In this document: one piece after another, positions 34,670 to 42,824 of the stretch
How positions within the stretch are numbered: position 1 is the first letter of the stretch
Layout of the letters: every line of letters begins with the position of its first letter
Source: CAYRJD01 sp965247395
Lineage (GTDB): Bacteria; Actinomycetota; Acidimicrobiia; Acidimicrobiales; Poriferisodalaceae
Assembly: GCA_965247395.1 (NCBI GenBank)
Contig: OZ252012.1
Location: forward strand, 1,426,001-1,490,000
Direction of reading: 5' to 3'
DNA: 64,000 bases
Notes under the pieces: generated by a model
The model's database searches: none
Seen by the model: only the letters and a program-made list of their open reading frames with translations
What the model was told of the DNA's origin: nothing
Translations under genes and position numbers: made by a program

Positions 34670-34915
34670 TCAAGCTCCCCCGGAAACGGGGGGCAATACG
34701 GCTATCTCGTCGCCGTCCGAAACGGTCGCTGTGCCTTGAACCGCCTCTCCGTTGAGCCAGATTCGGCTTGTGTCAAGGATTGCTGCGAATTGTTCACCGA
34801 AGGTGTTACGCGCCCAATCCAGTGCGGCGGCTACATCGTTCACTTCAAGCTCTGCCCGATCGGTTCCGGCCACCTCTCTAGCCGAAGCAAAGAATCTCAA
34901 GGTGACGGTGGGCAC
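34670..34915 (-). CDS. MoaD/ThiS-family sulfur-carrier protein with an extra C-terminal Ala
   Basis: This beta-grasp protein of about 81 residues starts at GTG 34915 (VPTVTLRFFASAREVAG). The longer upstream frame runs back into the divergent mutase gene and is not credible. The FFASAREVAG start, the RIWLNGEAV segment and the DGDEIAVLPPVSGG end are typical of molybdopterin synthase small subunits. Family members normally end exactly in Gly-Gly, where sulfur is loaded. Here an Ala follows the Gly pair, so the protein may need trimming before use or may have another role. It is divergent from the mutase gene across 57 bases. Confidence 0.82.
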   Translation of the reverse strand: MPTVTLRFFASAREVAGTDRAELEVNDVAAALDWARNTFGEQFAAILDTSRIWLNGEAVQGTATVSDGDEIAVLPPVSGGA

Positions 34916-34972
34916 AACAAAGTTGAGGGTACCTACCGACAAATACCAGCTAGAACCTGCCAGGCTGAGGTC

Positions 34973-35671
34973 GTGACATATCTGTTGATCATTCGGCATG
35001 GTCAATCTGAATGGAACCTGACCGGCAGATGGCAAGGCCAGGCCGATCCACCGCTTACGAAATTGGGCGAACGCCAGGCCGAGATTGCTGGCCATGCCCT
35101 GGCTGAGCGGCCCCAAGATGGACAACAAGCCGGCTTCCAAAACGCCAGGCAGGGCAGATCAGTCCAACGGGTGGTCACGAGTGATTTGGAACGTGCTCGC
35201 CACACCGCTGAGATTTTGGCTGAGATATTGGGAGTTGTTGACCTGGTAGTTGACCAGACGCTGCGCGAGCGTCATGCAGGTGAGTGGGAGGGGCTGACCC
35301 GAGCAGAAATCGAAAAGCAATGGCCGGGTGCGATCGCCGCGCGTCGATGGCCACCGCACTTCGAGAGCGAACAAAGTTTGGCAAAGCGATTGTTGCCCAC
35401 CCTGCGAGAGCTATGTGCTGGGTTAGAACCGGACGCCGGTGTGCTGATGGTGAGTCATGCAGGAGTGGTTAAGACCGTGGATCTTTATGTGGGTGCGGAG
35501 GAAGGGCCTGTCCCGAATCTGGCTGGTCGTTGGTACAAGATCAAAGCCAGCGGAGACTGTGCTGGCAGTGGTGGTGGCGTAAGTGACACGTCGGCGTGGG
35601 GTTGGGAACATCTTGAGCCCGGCGAGCAGGTTCATTTCGTACCTAGCGATATTGATCTGGCTATCGAATAG
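34973..35671 (+). CDS. Histidine phosphatase / phosphoglycerate mutase family protein
   Basis: The GTG start at 34973 is preceded by a GAGG ribosome-binding site and gives 232 residues. The catalytic motif LIIRHGQSEWN is at the N-terminus, and the second active His lies in MVSHAGVVKT. The TSDLERARHTAEI segment is also typical of this fold. The family includes cofactor-dependent mutases and broad phosphatases; the substrate cannot be told here. In actinobacteria such genes often lie near mshA, as they do here. The C-terminal 45 residues are less conserved and Gly/Ser-rich. Confidence 0.85.
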   Translation: MTYLLIIRHGQSEWNLTGRWQGQADPPLTKLGERQAEIAGHALAERPQDGQQAGFQNARQGRSVQRVVTSDLERARHTAEILAEILGVVDLVVDQTLRERHAGEWEGLTRAEIEKQWPGAIAARRWPPHFESEQSLAKRLLPTLRELCAGLEPDAGVLMVSHAGVVKTVDLYVGAEEGPVPNLAGRWYKIKASGDCAGSGGGVSDTSAWGWEHLEPGEQVHFVPSDIDLAIE

Positions 35672-35744
35672 CAGCACAGCACAGGGCAGTGACGCTGGAT
35701 ACCTAGCGCTCTAACCCCTGGCTGGTTTGCTCAGCCAGGCCTGT

Positions 35745-36098
35745 TCAACCGGGCCTATTCAGCCAGGACAAAGCCTCATCTGGGTCTACGTTCTCATCGG
35801 CCAGTAGCTGCAGCGATTTCTCAGCGTTAGCAAGGTCTGCCTCTATGTTGTCTAGTTCAGTGTTGTCTAGTTCAGTGCTGCTGAGTTCAGCGTTGTCAAG
35901 TTCCGCTCTGTCAGGCACTGCGGGAGTGGATTTTGTGCTGCCGGGTTCTGCGTTACTGAGTTCCGCGTTACTGAGTTCTGCCCTGCTGAATTCTGCGCGG
36001 GCGGGTTCGGCGCTGTTGATTTCGGCGCTGCCGATATCGCGAGCTGAGTCGCGTGCTGTAACGATGTGACCAATGCTACGACACTCCCACAAGCCCAC
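35745..36098 (-). CDS. Small acidic protein with pentapeptide-like repeats
   Basis: I do not recognise a named family. The 117-residue frame has about 12 units of the form AELSN or TELDN in its middle, resembling a pentapeptide repeat, encoded by a degenerate 15-base repeat at about 35845-36020. The last 30 residues (IEADLANAEKSLQLLADENVDPDEALSWL) look like an amphipathic helix and resemble the acidic start of small coiled regulators. The start ATG at 36098 lies 27 bases from the tRNA-Lys on the other strand. The reverse strand also has an open frame here, but its Ser/Leu repeats look like a shadow. Confidence 0.5.
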   Translation of the reverse strand: MGLWECRSIGHIVTARDSARDIGSAEINSAEPARAEFSRAELSNAELSNAEPGSTKSTPAVPDRAELDNAELSSTELDNTELDNIEADLANAEKSLQLLADENVDPDEALSWLNRPG

Positions 36099-36125
36099 TG
36101 GCGCCCATCATTAGCCTGAGCCATA

Positions 36126-36201
36126 GGGCCGCTAGCTCATCGGGTAGAGCAGGGGACTTTTAATCCCAAGGTGCCGGGTTCGAGCCCCGGGCGGCCCACC
36201 A
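36126..36201 (+). tRNA. tRNA-Lys (anticodon TTT)
   Basis: A full cloverleaf is visible. The acceptor strands GGGCCGC and GCGGCCC pair, the anticodon loop is CTTTTAA with anticodon TTT, and the T-arm CCGGGTTCGAGCCCCGG is intact. The CCA end is encoded in the DNA, unlike the tRNAs at 57654, 63079 and 63155. Confidence 0.97.
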
Positions 36202-36241
36202 GCTCACAAATTGCAGCGCTTCTGCGATCTAATGTAGGTAC

Positions 36242-36679
36242 GTGGTGCATCTACCAATACGTCGGATTGATCCTGACCTCGACCTGCCAAATTACTCCAA
36301 GCCTGGTGATGCGGGTGCGGACCTGTTCGCTGCTGAATCTGCGTCGCTCAAGGCGGCAGGCGGTCGCGCGCTTGTGCGGACCGGAATAGCGGTCGCGATC
36401 CCCGAGGGTTACGCCGGTTTCATTCAGCCTCGCAGCGGGCTGGCGTTACGGCACGGTGTTACCTGCCTTAACACACCCGGACTGATTGACAGCGGCTATC
36501 GCGACGAGTTGCGTGTCCTGTTGGTCAACACCGACCCCGACGATGTTTACGAGGTGCAAAGAGGTGATCGGATTGCTCAGCTTGTGATTCAGCGGGTCGA
36601 GATCGCCGAGTGGGAAGTAGTAGAGATCCTGGACGATTCTGAGCGTGGCCTAGGAGGCTTCGGACACACCGGCCGCTAG
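36242..36679 (+). CDS. dut: Deoxyuridine triphosphatase
   Basis: Dut hydrolyses dUTP to dUMP, keeping uracil out of DNA. The 145-residue protein has the family motifs: PGDAGADLF (motif 1), PRSGLALRHG (motif 2), NTPGLIDSGYRDELRVLLVN (motif 3), RGDRIAQLVIQ (motif 4) and the C-terminal RGLGGFGHTG (motif 5). Two adjacent GTG codons, at 36242 and 36245, are possible starts. It lies just after tRNA-Lys. Confidence 0.96.
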   Translation: MVHLPIRRIDPDLDLPNYSKPGDAGADLFAAESASLKAAGGRALVRTGIAVAIPEGYAGFIQPRSGLALRHGVTCLNTPGLIDSGYRDELRVLLVNTDPDDVYEVQRGDRIAQLVIQRVEIAEWEVVEILDDSERGLGGFGHTGR

Positions 36680-36779
36680 CGAGAGTTGTGATAGCTGGAC
36701 CTGTAATAGCTGGGCTCGCACACGTCAGGATTCACACTCGTCTGGGTTAAATGTCTCACCCATCTGCCATCTTGTTGGC

Positions 36780-37298
36780 ATGGGGAAAAGTAACAAGACA
36801 AGAAGGAACACGAACCCCAATTTGCTGGGTCCGACGCTGTTTGAATTTGCCAGCCTTGAATTTGCCAGCAAAAGCTGGGCTGATAAGGCCAGTGAAATTA
36901 AAACTGGTGGAGTTTTAGCTGGTGGAATTATCGCGGCGGGCGGCCCGGAGATAGCGCCGATCGTTTCATTCGAGAAGTTCCGCTCGCGGATGACGGCACA
37001 ATCGTTAGAACACTCCACACAGGCGCAATCATCTAAGGACAGCAACAGTCCTAGGGCGGTTAACCAGGCGGGCAGTTCACAAGCAGATAACTCACCGGTT
37101 GCTAGCTCACTAGCCCGCGCTCTACGCCGTCAGCGGTTTCAGCGTCTACGCCGTCTGCGCCGTCAGCGGCTTCAACGCCTGAGCGAGAAAGCCAAGGCTC
37201 GTGCGCGCCAGCGGCTTACCTCTCAAACTTGTCAATCACCACAGCTAACTGTTCATAGGTTCCAAGCATCGCAAGCACATCTCCCGCCGACAGCTTGA
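36780..37298 (+). CDS. Arg-rich hypothetical protein overlapping a channel gene
   Basis: This 172-codon frame begins at ATG 36780 without a clear ribosome-binding site. Its middle is Ser/Asn/Gln-rich and its C-terminal part is Arg/Gln-rich (ALRRQRFQRLRRLRRQRL), so it could be a nucleic-acid-binding tail. The last 83 bases overlap the K+ channel gene on the opposite strand, which argues for an earlier end or a spurious frame. A shorter open frame on the minus strand also covers part of it. No family is recognised. Confidence 0.3.
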   Translation: MGKSNKTRRNTNPNLLGPTLFEFASLEFASKSWADKASEIKTGGVLAGGIIAAGGPEIAPIVSFEKFRSRMTAQSLEHSTQAQSSKDSNSPRAVNQAGSSQADNSPVASSLARALRRQRFQRLRRLRRQRLQRLSEKAKARARQRLTSQTCQSPQLTVHRFQASQAHLPPTA

Positions 37299-38475
37299 AG
37301 CTGTCCGCAGGCGCAGCAATCCACTCCCCGTCACGTCCGACCGCCAAAACCGAACCTGGCCAGTCTTTGCCCAACACACTTTCACCAAGCGTCATTTTTA
37401 CGAGCCCGCTTTCGGGCGTGATGCGATACTCCTTCACCAAAACGTCGTTGGCCGAGATGCCTGGTACCAGCTCGTCAAAATAAGTCATTACCTCCGGATT
37501 CTGCGCAACCACGGCCATCCGCGCCGCACCAATCTCGTTCGGATTGATAACTCGGTCAGCGCCCGCGCTCTTCAACTTTGGCACGGTGGTGGGAGAGTTC
37601 GCCCGTGCCACGATGAACAGATCTGGGCGCAGCGCGCGCGCACTCAGCGTTACATACAAATTCGCCACGTCGGAGTTGAACGCCAATACGAGGGTGGCCG
37701 CCCGCTCGATCCCAGCCGCTAGCAACGTCTCGTCATCAGTGGCATCGGCGTTGATGATTATGTGAATGTCGTCAACCACCAACTCGTCATAGTCGATCAC
37801 TACCACCTCGCAGTCCTGCCTAGTTAGGTCCGTAGTAATCGCGCGGCCCACCTGGCCGTAGCCACAAACAATCGTGTGACCGTTCATCTGGCTGATCGTG
37901 TCACGCATATGTCTCCTCCTTAAGCGGTCGTTAAGATGTCCTTCAAACAACGTGTCCATCAGCACACCCAGCGTGTACAACGCTGAGGAAGTGCCCAGCA
38001 GAATAAGCACAAGAGTGAAGGCCTGGTAGCCGAATCTGTCTGCATCAGGCACCCGGGCTTCGGAATAACCCACTGTCGAAATCGTGACAATGGTTTGGAA
38101 CAGAGCATTGAATGGCTTGAATCCGAGAATGGAATAGCCGATCGTCCCAACGACAATGCCCGTGAGCAACAAAGCCAGCCCTGCGCGAAACCGATTCCAT
38201 GGATCCCTTATATCGCCACGCCTGCGGAGACGTTGCATCACTCGACCTAAGCGACGCGCCGGCCTTTGCATGCGACGCGTTTGCACCCGAGTCCTTCTCG
38301 TAAGCACACGGGTGCGCTCGCCGTGGGGCTTAATGTTCTTGAGACCCATGACACGGTTGGTCTGACGATTTGCTTGACCGGATAGCCGAGGTTGACGGGG
38401 TTGATTGCGTGTCGGGTTGTCGTTGCTGCTATCGCGTCCGCCAAACACGTAAAACAAAATAGAGGTTCCACACAA
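37216..38475 (-). CDS. Two-helix K+ channel with RCK/TrkA-N domain
   Basis: The 419-residue protein resembles MthK-type channels. It has two membrane helices (about residues 97-115 and 150-172) flanking the selectivity filter TISTVGYS near 131-138, then a Rossmann TrkA-N domain with VCGYGQVGRAI and the DYDELVVDD nucleotide-binding part, then a TrkA-C-like end. The N-terminal 90 residues are Arg-rich, which is unusual. The start may be further in (ATG at 38349, MGLKNIKP). It likely conducts K+ under ligand control. It is divergent from orn. Confidence 0.88.
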   Translation of the reverse strand: MCGTSILFYVFGGRDSSNDNPTRNQPRQPRLSGQANRQTNRVMGLKNIKPHGERTRVLTRRTRVQTRRMQRPARRLGRVMQRLRRRGDIRDPWNRFRAGLALLLTGIVVGTIGYSILGFKPFNALFQTIVTISTVGYSEARVPDADRFGYQAFTLVLILLGTSSALYTLGVLMDTLFEGHLNDRLRRRHMRDTISQMNGHTIVCGYGQVGRAITTDLTRQDCEVVVIDYDELVVDDIHIIINADATDDETLLAAGIERAATLVLAFNSDVANLYVTLSARALRPDLFIVARANSPTTVPKLKSAGADRVINPNEIGAARMAVVAQNPEVMTYFDELVPGISANDVLVKEYRITPESGLVKMTLGESVLGKDWPGSVLAVGRDGEWIAAPADSFKLSAGDVLAMLGTYEQLAVVIDKFER

Positions 38476-38566
38476 TGGTCGCGACCTATAGGCCGCTGAC
38501 GACGCTGAACTGGGCAGCTAAACCGAACGGCCTAGAGAGACACAAACGGGTCGTAAGGTGAGCGCA

Positions 38567-39145
38567 ATGCTTGTCTGGATTGATCTTGAAATGACGGGGC
38601 TGGATCACCGCGTTCACCGAATCGTTGAAATCGCCACCGTCATTACCGACGAACATCTCGAGACGATTATCGAGGGGCCAAATCTGGTGATCGGAATCAA
38701 CGACGAGGACCTCAAGCAAATGGGTCTAGAAGTAACCGAGATGCACACCAAAACCGGTCTTCTTGACCGAATCAAGAGCTCCAAGCTCACGCTCGCTCAG
38801 GCTGAGCAGCAGACCGTTGATTTCATTAAGGCCAACGTGGCTAATCCGTCTGAAGCTCCGATTTGTGGCAACTCAATTGGCACCGACCGCCGGTTTTTGG
38901 ATGAATACATGCCGAAGGTGGAGAAGATGCTGCACTACCGCGTGGTTGATGTCTCTTCGTTGCGCATGGTCGGCGAAGCGTTGGTACCTGACGTCGTAAA
39001 AACGTGGCGCGCCGCTGAAAACAAAACGGATGCAGTCAAGCACCGCGCTCTGGACGATGTCCACACCAGCATCAATGAGTTGCGCTACTACTACGAGCAC
39101 TGGCTGCGGGAGCCGGTCAAAACTGGCGCTAATCACTGCCACTAA
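38567..39145 (+). CDS. orn: Oligoribonuclease
   Basis: Orn degrades very short RNAs, including pGpG, to mononucleotides. The DEDDh exonuclease motifs are visible: WIDLEMTGLD (Exo I), CGNSIGTDRRFLDEYMP (Exo II) and HRALDDVHTSINEL (Exo III). A strong AAGGTGAG ribosome-binding site six bases upstream favours ATG at 38567 over the GTG at 38558, giving 192 residues. It is divergent from the K+ channel gene and followed closely by an MBL-fold gene. Confidence 0.96.
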   Translation: MLVWIDLEMTGLDHRVHRIVEIATVITDEHLETIIEGPNLVIGINDEDLKQMGLEVTEMHTKTGLLDRIKSSKLTLAQAEQQTVDFIKANVANPSEAPICGNSIGTDRRFLDEYMPKVEKMLHYRVVDVSSLRMVGEALVPDVVKTWRAAENKTDAVKHRALDDVHTSINELRYYYEHWLREPVKTGANHCH

Positions 39146-39156
39146 CCTGAGCCGGC

Positions 39157-40296
39157 GTGAGTAAGCCGACCCGTGAGGAGCAACTGCCTCCCGACGACAA
39201 AGTCGTTGAGATGGCTCCAAACATTCGCCGGATTCAGCTTCCCATGAACATGCCTGGTTTGGGTCACGTCAACTGCTACATCCTTGATGACGACCGCGGG
39301 GCGGCCTTGCTTGACCCTGGGTTACCTGGGCCTGCCTCATGGAAGGCACTGAAGCTCGGTCTCAAACAAGCCGAACTTCCGCCCGAACGGGTTCACACAA
39401 TCATTGTCACGCACAGCCACCCCGATCACTTCGGTGCGGCCGGGCGCTTTTGCCAAGAGTACGGCGCCGAACTGGTAACGCATCGAAACTTCCGCATGTG
39501 GTGGGACATTGACGAAGAAGACGAAAACCCGTTAGAGCTGGCACATGATGCGAGTAGCAACCACAGCGCTAGTAACGGCAACGCTGAGATCGCCGAGGTC
39601 CTTGAGGAAGACCCTGAAGTAACTACCGAACCGCTGCACGAAATAAGCGGTGGTGGCCCCAGCGGTCCAACCCCTTGGGGCGGCAAGGGTTACAAGCTCC
39701 CGTGGCATCGACGTTTGGCATACGAGATGATGAAAAAGGGTTGGGGCGGCCGCTGGTTCAAGACGCCTGTACCCACTTCGCGCGTTGACGATGCTGACCG
39801 CATCAAACTGGCGCGGCGAGAGTTTGTGGCAATGCACACACCTGGGCACACCGTGGATCATCTGTGCTTGTTTGACCCGGAGACGGGTGTGATGCTCTGC
39901 GGCGACCATGTGCTACCAACCATCACCCCGCACATTTCTGGCATCACTACGGCCAAAGACCCACTCAACGATTTCTTCAACTCGCTTGACCGGGTAGCCG
40001 AACTTGAAGGGGTTGAGTTGGGCCTGCCTGCTCACGGGCAGCCGTGCACGGATTTGAGCGGACGGGTACAAGACATCAAGCGCCATCACAACGAACGCCT
40101 AGATGTGCTACGTGAAGCGTCCGATCACATAGGGCACGGATCGGTGCAGCAGTACATGAAGGAGCTGTTCAAGGAACGATCCTGGGGATCGATGGCGGAG
40201 TCTGAAACGTTTGCTCATCTTGAGCATCTACGCCAGATTGGCGAGGCCACCGCTCGCCGCCATCCCAGCGGCATCGTCGAATACAGCTTCAACTAA
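39157..40296 (+). CDS. MBL-fold metallohydrolase
   Basis: The 379-residue protein is a metallo-beta-lactamase-fold hydrolase with the metal site THSHPDHFG, an Asp in the MLCGDHVLP stretch, and a histidine in MHTPGHTVDHLC. The substrate is unknown; the overall layout resembles glyoxalase II-like or lactonase-like members with an added helical C-terminus. An acidic, Glu-rich insert of about 45 residues lies near residues 115-160. It starts 11 bases after orn and is probably co-transcribed with it. Confidence 0.85.
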   Translation: MSKPTREEQLPPDDKVVEMAPNIRRIQLPMNMPGLGHVNCYILDDDRGAALLDPGLPGPASWKALKLGLKQAELPPERVHTIIVTHSHPDHFGAAGRFCQEYGAELVTHRNFRMWWDIDEEDENPLELAHDASSNHSASNGNAEIAEVLEEDPEVTTEPLHEISGGGPSGPTPWGGKGYKLPWHRRLAYEMMKKGWGGRWFKTPVPTSRVDDADRIKLARREFVAMHTPGHTVDHLCLFDPETGVMLCGDHVLPTITPHISGITTAKDPLNDFFNSLDRVAELEGVELGLPAHGQPCTDLSGRVQDIKRHHNERLDVLREASDHIGHGSVQQYMKELFKERSWGSMAESETFAHLEHLRQIGEATARRHPSGIVEYSFN

Positions 40297-40713
40297 GCAA
40301 GTAACTGCAAGCGCTCTGCAAGTAGCTGCGAGCGAGTTGCGGCCGCTTTGTGCCTGAACTGCAAGCGCAACAACATCACGCCCGATAAATGCGCTTGACC
40401 GCTTCATGCCTGGCTGGTGTTATCGCAACGCTTAGCTACATCGCTTAGCAACAAAGGGCGTTCTTCGGCACCTGCGGATGGCCTGGTTTTGTTTTTCAAA
40501 GGGTTTTCCTAAAACCCAATAAGGGCTTCAATCTCTTCCTCTCTTCGGGTGCGCGCAACTACGCGTTGCGGTTCACGTAACAACGGCAGATGCGTTGTGG
40601 CCTAGGTGGTGGTCCTCAGTGGTCGTGGCACTGACCTCGAGTCGATGACTTCAGCGTTCAGACGCAGTCGCGTGATGTACATGCTCCGAAACCAAACAGG
40701 AAAAGGGGCGACC
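40297..40713. promoter_or_regulatory. 417-base non-coding region before whiB
   Basis: No gene is evident. Two structures stand out. GGGTTTT at 40501-40507 can pair with AAAACCC at 40511-40517 over a 3-base loop. CGCAAC at 40554-40559 can pair with GTTGCG at 40565-40570. Near 40310-40360 there is repetitive GCAAG/GCGAG sequence. An AGGGG ribosome-binding site lies eight bases before the whiB ATG. The whiB promoter is expected here but I cannot point to its boxes. Confidence 0.45.
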
Positions 40714-41058
40714 ATGCTCAGACAACCCATCAATCTCGACGATGCCTGGAAGGGCGCCGGCCGATGTAACGACGGCTCTGGCGCTATTACGGGTGTTTTC
40801 TTCTCTGAGAGATACGCCGACATTTTGCGTGCCAAAGCCATTTGCAGCCGCTGCATTGTGAAAACAAAGTGCTTTTCGACGGCTGAACATCGAAGCGAGG
40901 AATGGGGAGTATGGGGAGGAGAGCTATTCATCAAAGGTCATGTGCGTGAAGTGCTGACACGTGGTCGGCCGCCCACTAAGCCTCGGCCAAAGGTGGAGAT
41001 AGAAGAAGTTCCGCTTCCGCCCGATCTTCAAATGCCGGCTATTAGGGCCGCTGGCTAA
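40714..41058 (+). CDS. WhiB-family transcriptional regulator
   Basis: WhiB proteins are actinobacterial 4Fe-4S regulators that partner with the principal sigma factor. The start ATG 40714 is chosen because of the AGGGG site just before it; upstream frames look untranslated. The four cluster cysteines are Cys18, Cys44, Cys47 and Cys53 (CSRCIVKTKC), followed by the GVWGG turn near residue 66 and a basic tail (RGRPPTKPRPK) likely to contact DNA. Length is 114 residues. It is the clearest marker that the host is an actinobacterium. Confidence 0.95.
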   Translation: MLRQPINLDDAWKGAGRCNDGSGAITGVFFSERYADILRAKAICSRCIVKTKCFSTAEHRSEEWGVWGGELFIKGHVREVLTRGRPPTKPRPKVEIEEVPLPPDLQMPAIRAAG

Positions 41059-41103
41059 TAGCCGCGAAATGGCTGCATATGACGCCCAGTAATCTTGCGG
41101 CAT

Positions 41104-41826
41104 ATGCCTACGTTCGGCCTAAAGGGCCTCCTGCGTTGGCTGCTACTCGGTTGGCGCCAAGCGGTTTTCTCAGTGCTTGCCGTCTACGCCGTGGCAACGA
41201 TGATTTTCTTAGGTCTAGGTGGAGCCACACCCGAGTCTTCTATGGCTGCCATGGAGGAAGAAATCGTGGCAACAGCCAGAGGGACGGACAGCAACGATGG
41301 TGATTCCTCTGGTGCGGACGTTAGCCAGACCGGAAGCTGCGATGAAATAGACCCCGCGGCTTTGTTGGCAAGCGCAGCAGGCCCAGCAGAAAACGTTCAC
41401 GCAATCACCTTCAACACGCTGGACCTTGAGCCTGCGTCACTATCGGTCTACGCAGGCTGCCCATTGATCGTCAATTTCTTTGCTTCGTGGTGTGTGCCTT
41501 GCGTAACCGAAATGCCCGACATTGAGCAGTTTTGGAATCTGCACGGCAGCCAGGTGGCGGTTGTCGGGTTGGCGGTGGAAGATGTTGAACCTGCTCGCTT
41601 GATTGTCGCTGAGACCGGGGTCACCTATCCAATAGGTATTGACGAGAGCGACCTGTTGATCGAGTTGGGTGGGTTAGGCATGCCGACAACGGTGTTTGTT
41701 TCCGCCGATGGTGAACTGCTTCAGTCTCACAGTGGGATCTTGACGTTTGAGGATTTGGTGTCTAAAGCAAGCGAGCATTTTGGTCTGGACGACTATTTTG
41801 AAGCCAACGGCGAGGCCGGGCAATGA
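41104..41826 (+). CDS. TlpA/ResA-like thioredoxin-family protein
   Basis: The 240-residue protein has an N-terminal membrane helix (about residues 18-40) and a thioredoxin-fold domain outside the membrane. The redox motif is WCVPC in NFFASWCVPCVTEMP, and the GMPTTVFV cis-proline segment is present. With the ccdA gene 53 bases downstream it probably forms the thiol-redox pair that keeps apocytochrome c cysteines reduced, in line with the many c-type cytochromes here. ATG 41104 is the likely start. The linker after the helix is Asp/Ser-rich. Confidence 0.88.
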   Translation: MPTFGLKGLLRWLLLGWRQAVFSVLAVYAVATMIFLGLGGATPESSMAAMEEEIVATARGTDSNDGDSSGADVSQTGSCDEIDPAALLASAAGPAENVHAITFNTLDLEPASLSVYAGCPLIVNFFASWCVPCVTEMPDIEQFWNLHGSQVAVVGLAVEDVEPARLIVAETGVTYPIGIDESDLLIELGGLGMPTTVFVSADGELLQSHSGILTFEDLVSKASEHFGLDDYFEANGEAGQ

Positions 41827-41879
41827 ACCATGAACAGGCACATGAACAGGCAACGGATAACAAGGCACGGAGTCGCTAA
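41823..41879 (+). CDS. Possible 18-codon minicistron bridging the TlpA-like and ccdA genes
   Basis: An ATG at 41823 overlaps the upstream stop as ATGA and opens an 18-codon frame ending in TAA at 41877-41879, immediately before the ccdA GTG. It encodes a repeated HEQA unit. It could couple translation of the two genes or be chance. There is no family evidence. Confidence 0.25.
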   Translation: MNHEQAHEQATDNKARSR

Positions 41880-42824
41880 GTGAGCACCACGCAACTCACG
41901 TTTGCATTCACCGCGGGAATGGTGGCCACCATCAACCCATGCGGATTCGCCATGCTGCCCGCCTATTTGTCCTACTTCTTAGGGCTTGATCGCAGAGCAA
42001 GCGATACCGGTGCTCGCGCCGGTATCTGGCGGGCTCTGTTAACCGGCGCCACCGTGTCGGCTGGATTCCTTGTGGTGTTCGGCATTGTGGGCTTGTTGTT
42101 TACGGCAGGTTTAACAGCCATCAACAATGTTGTGCCATGGCTCACAATCGGCATCGGCATAGCGCTGGTGGGAATCGGTGTGGCTTTTTTGGCTGGCTGG
42201 CGGATGGCTGTGTTTTTGCCAAAGTTCGATCATGGCGGTGCGGGACGTGACGCCCGATCTCTGTTCTTATTTGGCATCAGCTATGCGGTGGCTTCGATTT
42301 CGTGTGGGCTGCCAACCTTCATCGTGGTGGTGTCAACCTCGGTTAACGACTTCGGTTCTGGGCTGGTGGCATTTGCTGTTTATGCGGCCGGAATGAGCTT
42401 GGTGCTCACCTCTCTCACCATCAGCCTTGCGCTAGCTCGACGATCGCTGTTGATGCGGCTGCGCAGTTTGATGCGCTACACCGACCAACTAGCGGGCGTA
42501 CTGATGGTGCTCGCCGGCGCATACCTGATCTTTTACTGGCTGAGCGACAGGTTGGATTGGTCAGGGCTGGGCATCATTTTGAACGTGGAGCGGTGGAGTA
42601 GCGACTTAACAAACTTCGTGGCTTCTATTGGCGGATTGCGGCTGGGCCTAATCATGAGCGTCGCTTTAGCGGTGGGAGTGATGGTGGCTCTGGCGGACAT
42701 CACCGGCAGCCGCGATAGCAGCGCTAGTGATCAAGACAACAGCGACAAGCAAAGCGAAGACGATCTGGTTGGAGTAGGCACAGGTGGAGTAAGCACAGGT
42801 GGCGATGGCACTCCACCTGCGTGA
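41880..42824 (+). CDS. ccdA: CcdA-type cytochrome c biogenesis membrane protein
   Basis: CcdA/DsbD-type proteins carry reducing power across the membrane for haem attachment. The 314-residue protein has six or more helices. The paired membrane cysteines are in NPCGFAMLPAYLSYFLG (helix 1) and SISCGLPTF (helix 4). Its C-terminal 60 residues are an unusual Ser/Asp/Gly tail with repeated TGG units. It follows the TlpA-like gene and overlaps the next gene by about 20 bases. Confidence 0.93.
   Translation: MSTTQLTFAFTAGMVATINPCGFAMLPAYLSYFLGLDRRASDTGARAGIWRALLTGATVSAGFLVVFGIVGLLFTAGLTAINNVVPWLTIGIGIALVGIGVAFLAGWRMAVFLPKFDHGGAGRDARSLFLFGISYAVASISCGLPTFIVVVSTSVNDFGSGLVAFAVYAAGMSLVLTSLTISLALARRSLLMRLRSLMRYTDQLAGVLMVLAGAYLIFYWLSDRLDWSGLGIILNVERWSSDLTNFVASIGGLRLGLIMSVALAVGVMVALADITGSRDSSASDQDNSDKQSEDDLVGVGTGGVSTGGDGTPPA

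Noticed and set aside
35845..36069. Plus-strand Ser/Leu repeat frame opposite the AELSN protein
   Set aside because: It is the mirror of a 15-base repeat in another frame and has no start context; the minus frame has a plausible folded C-terminus.
36725..37045. Minus-strand 106-codon frame opposite the Arg-rich frame
   Set aside because: Hydrophobic stretch only, no ribosome-binding site and no family resemblance.
40501..40517. Intrinsic terminator after the MBL hydrolase gene
   Set aside because: The stem is AT-rich and only seven pairs and lies 205 bases after the stop without a T-run; it is listed only as a structure within the non-coding region.
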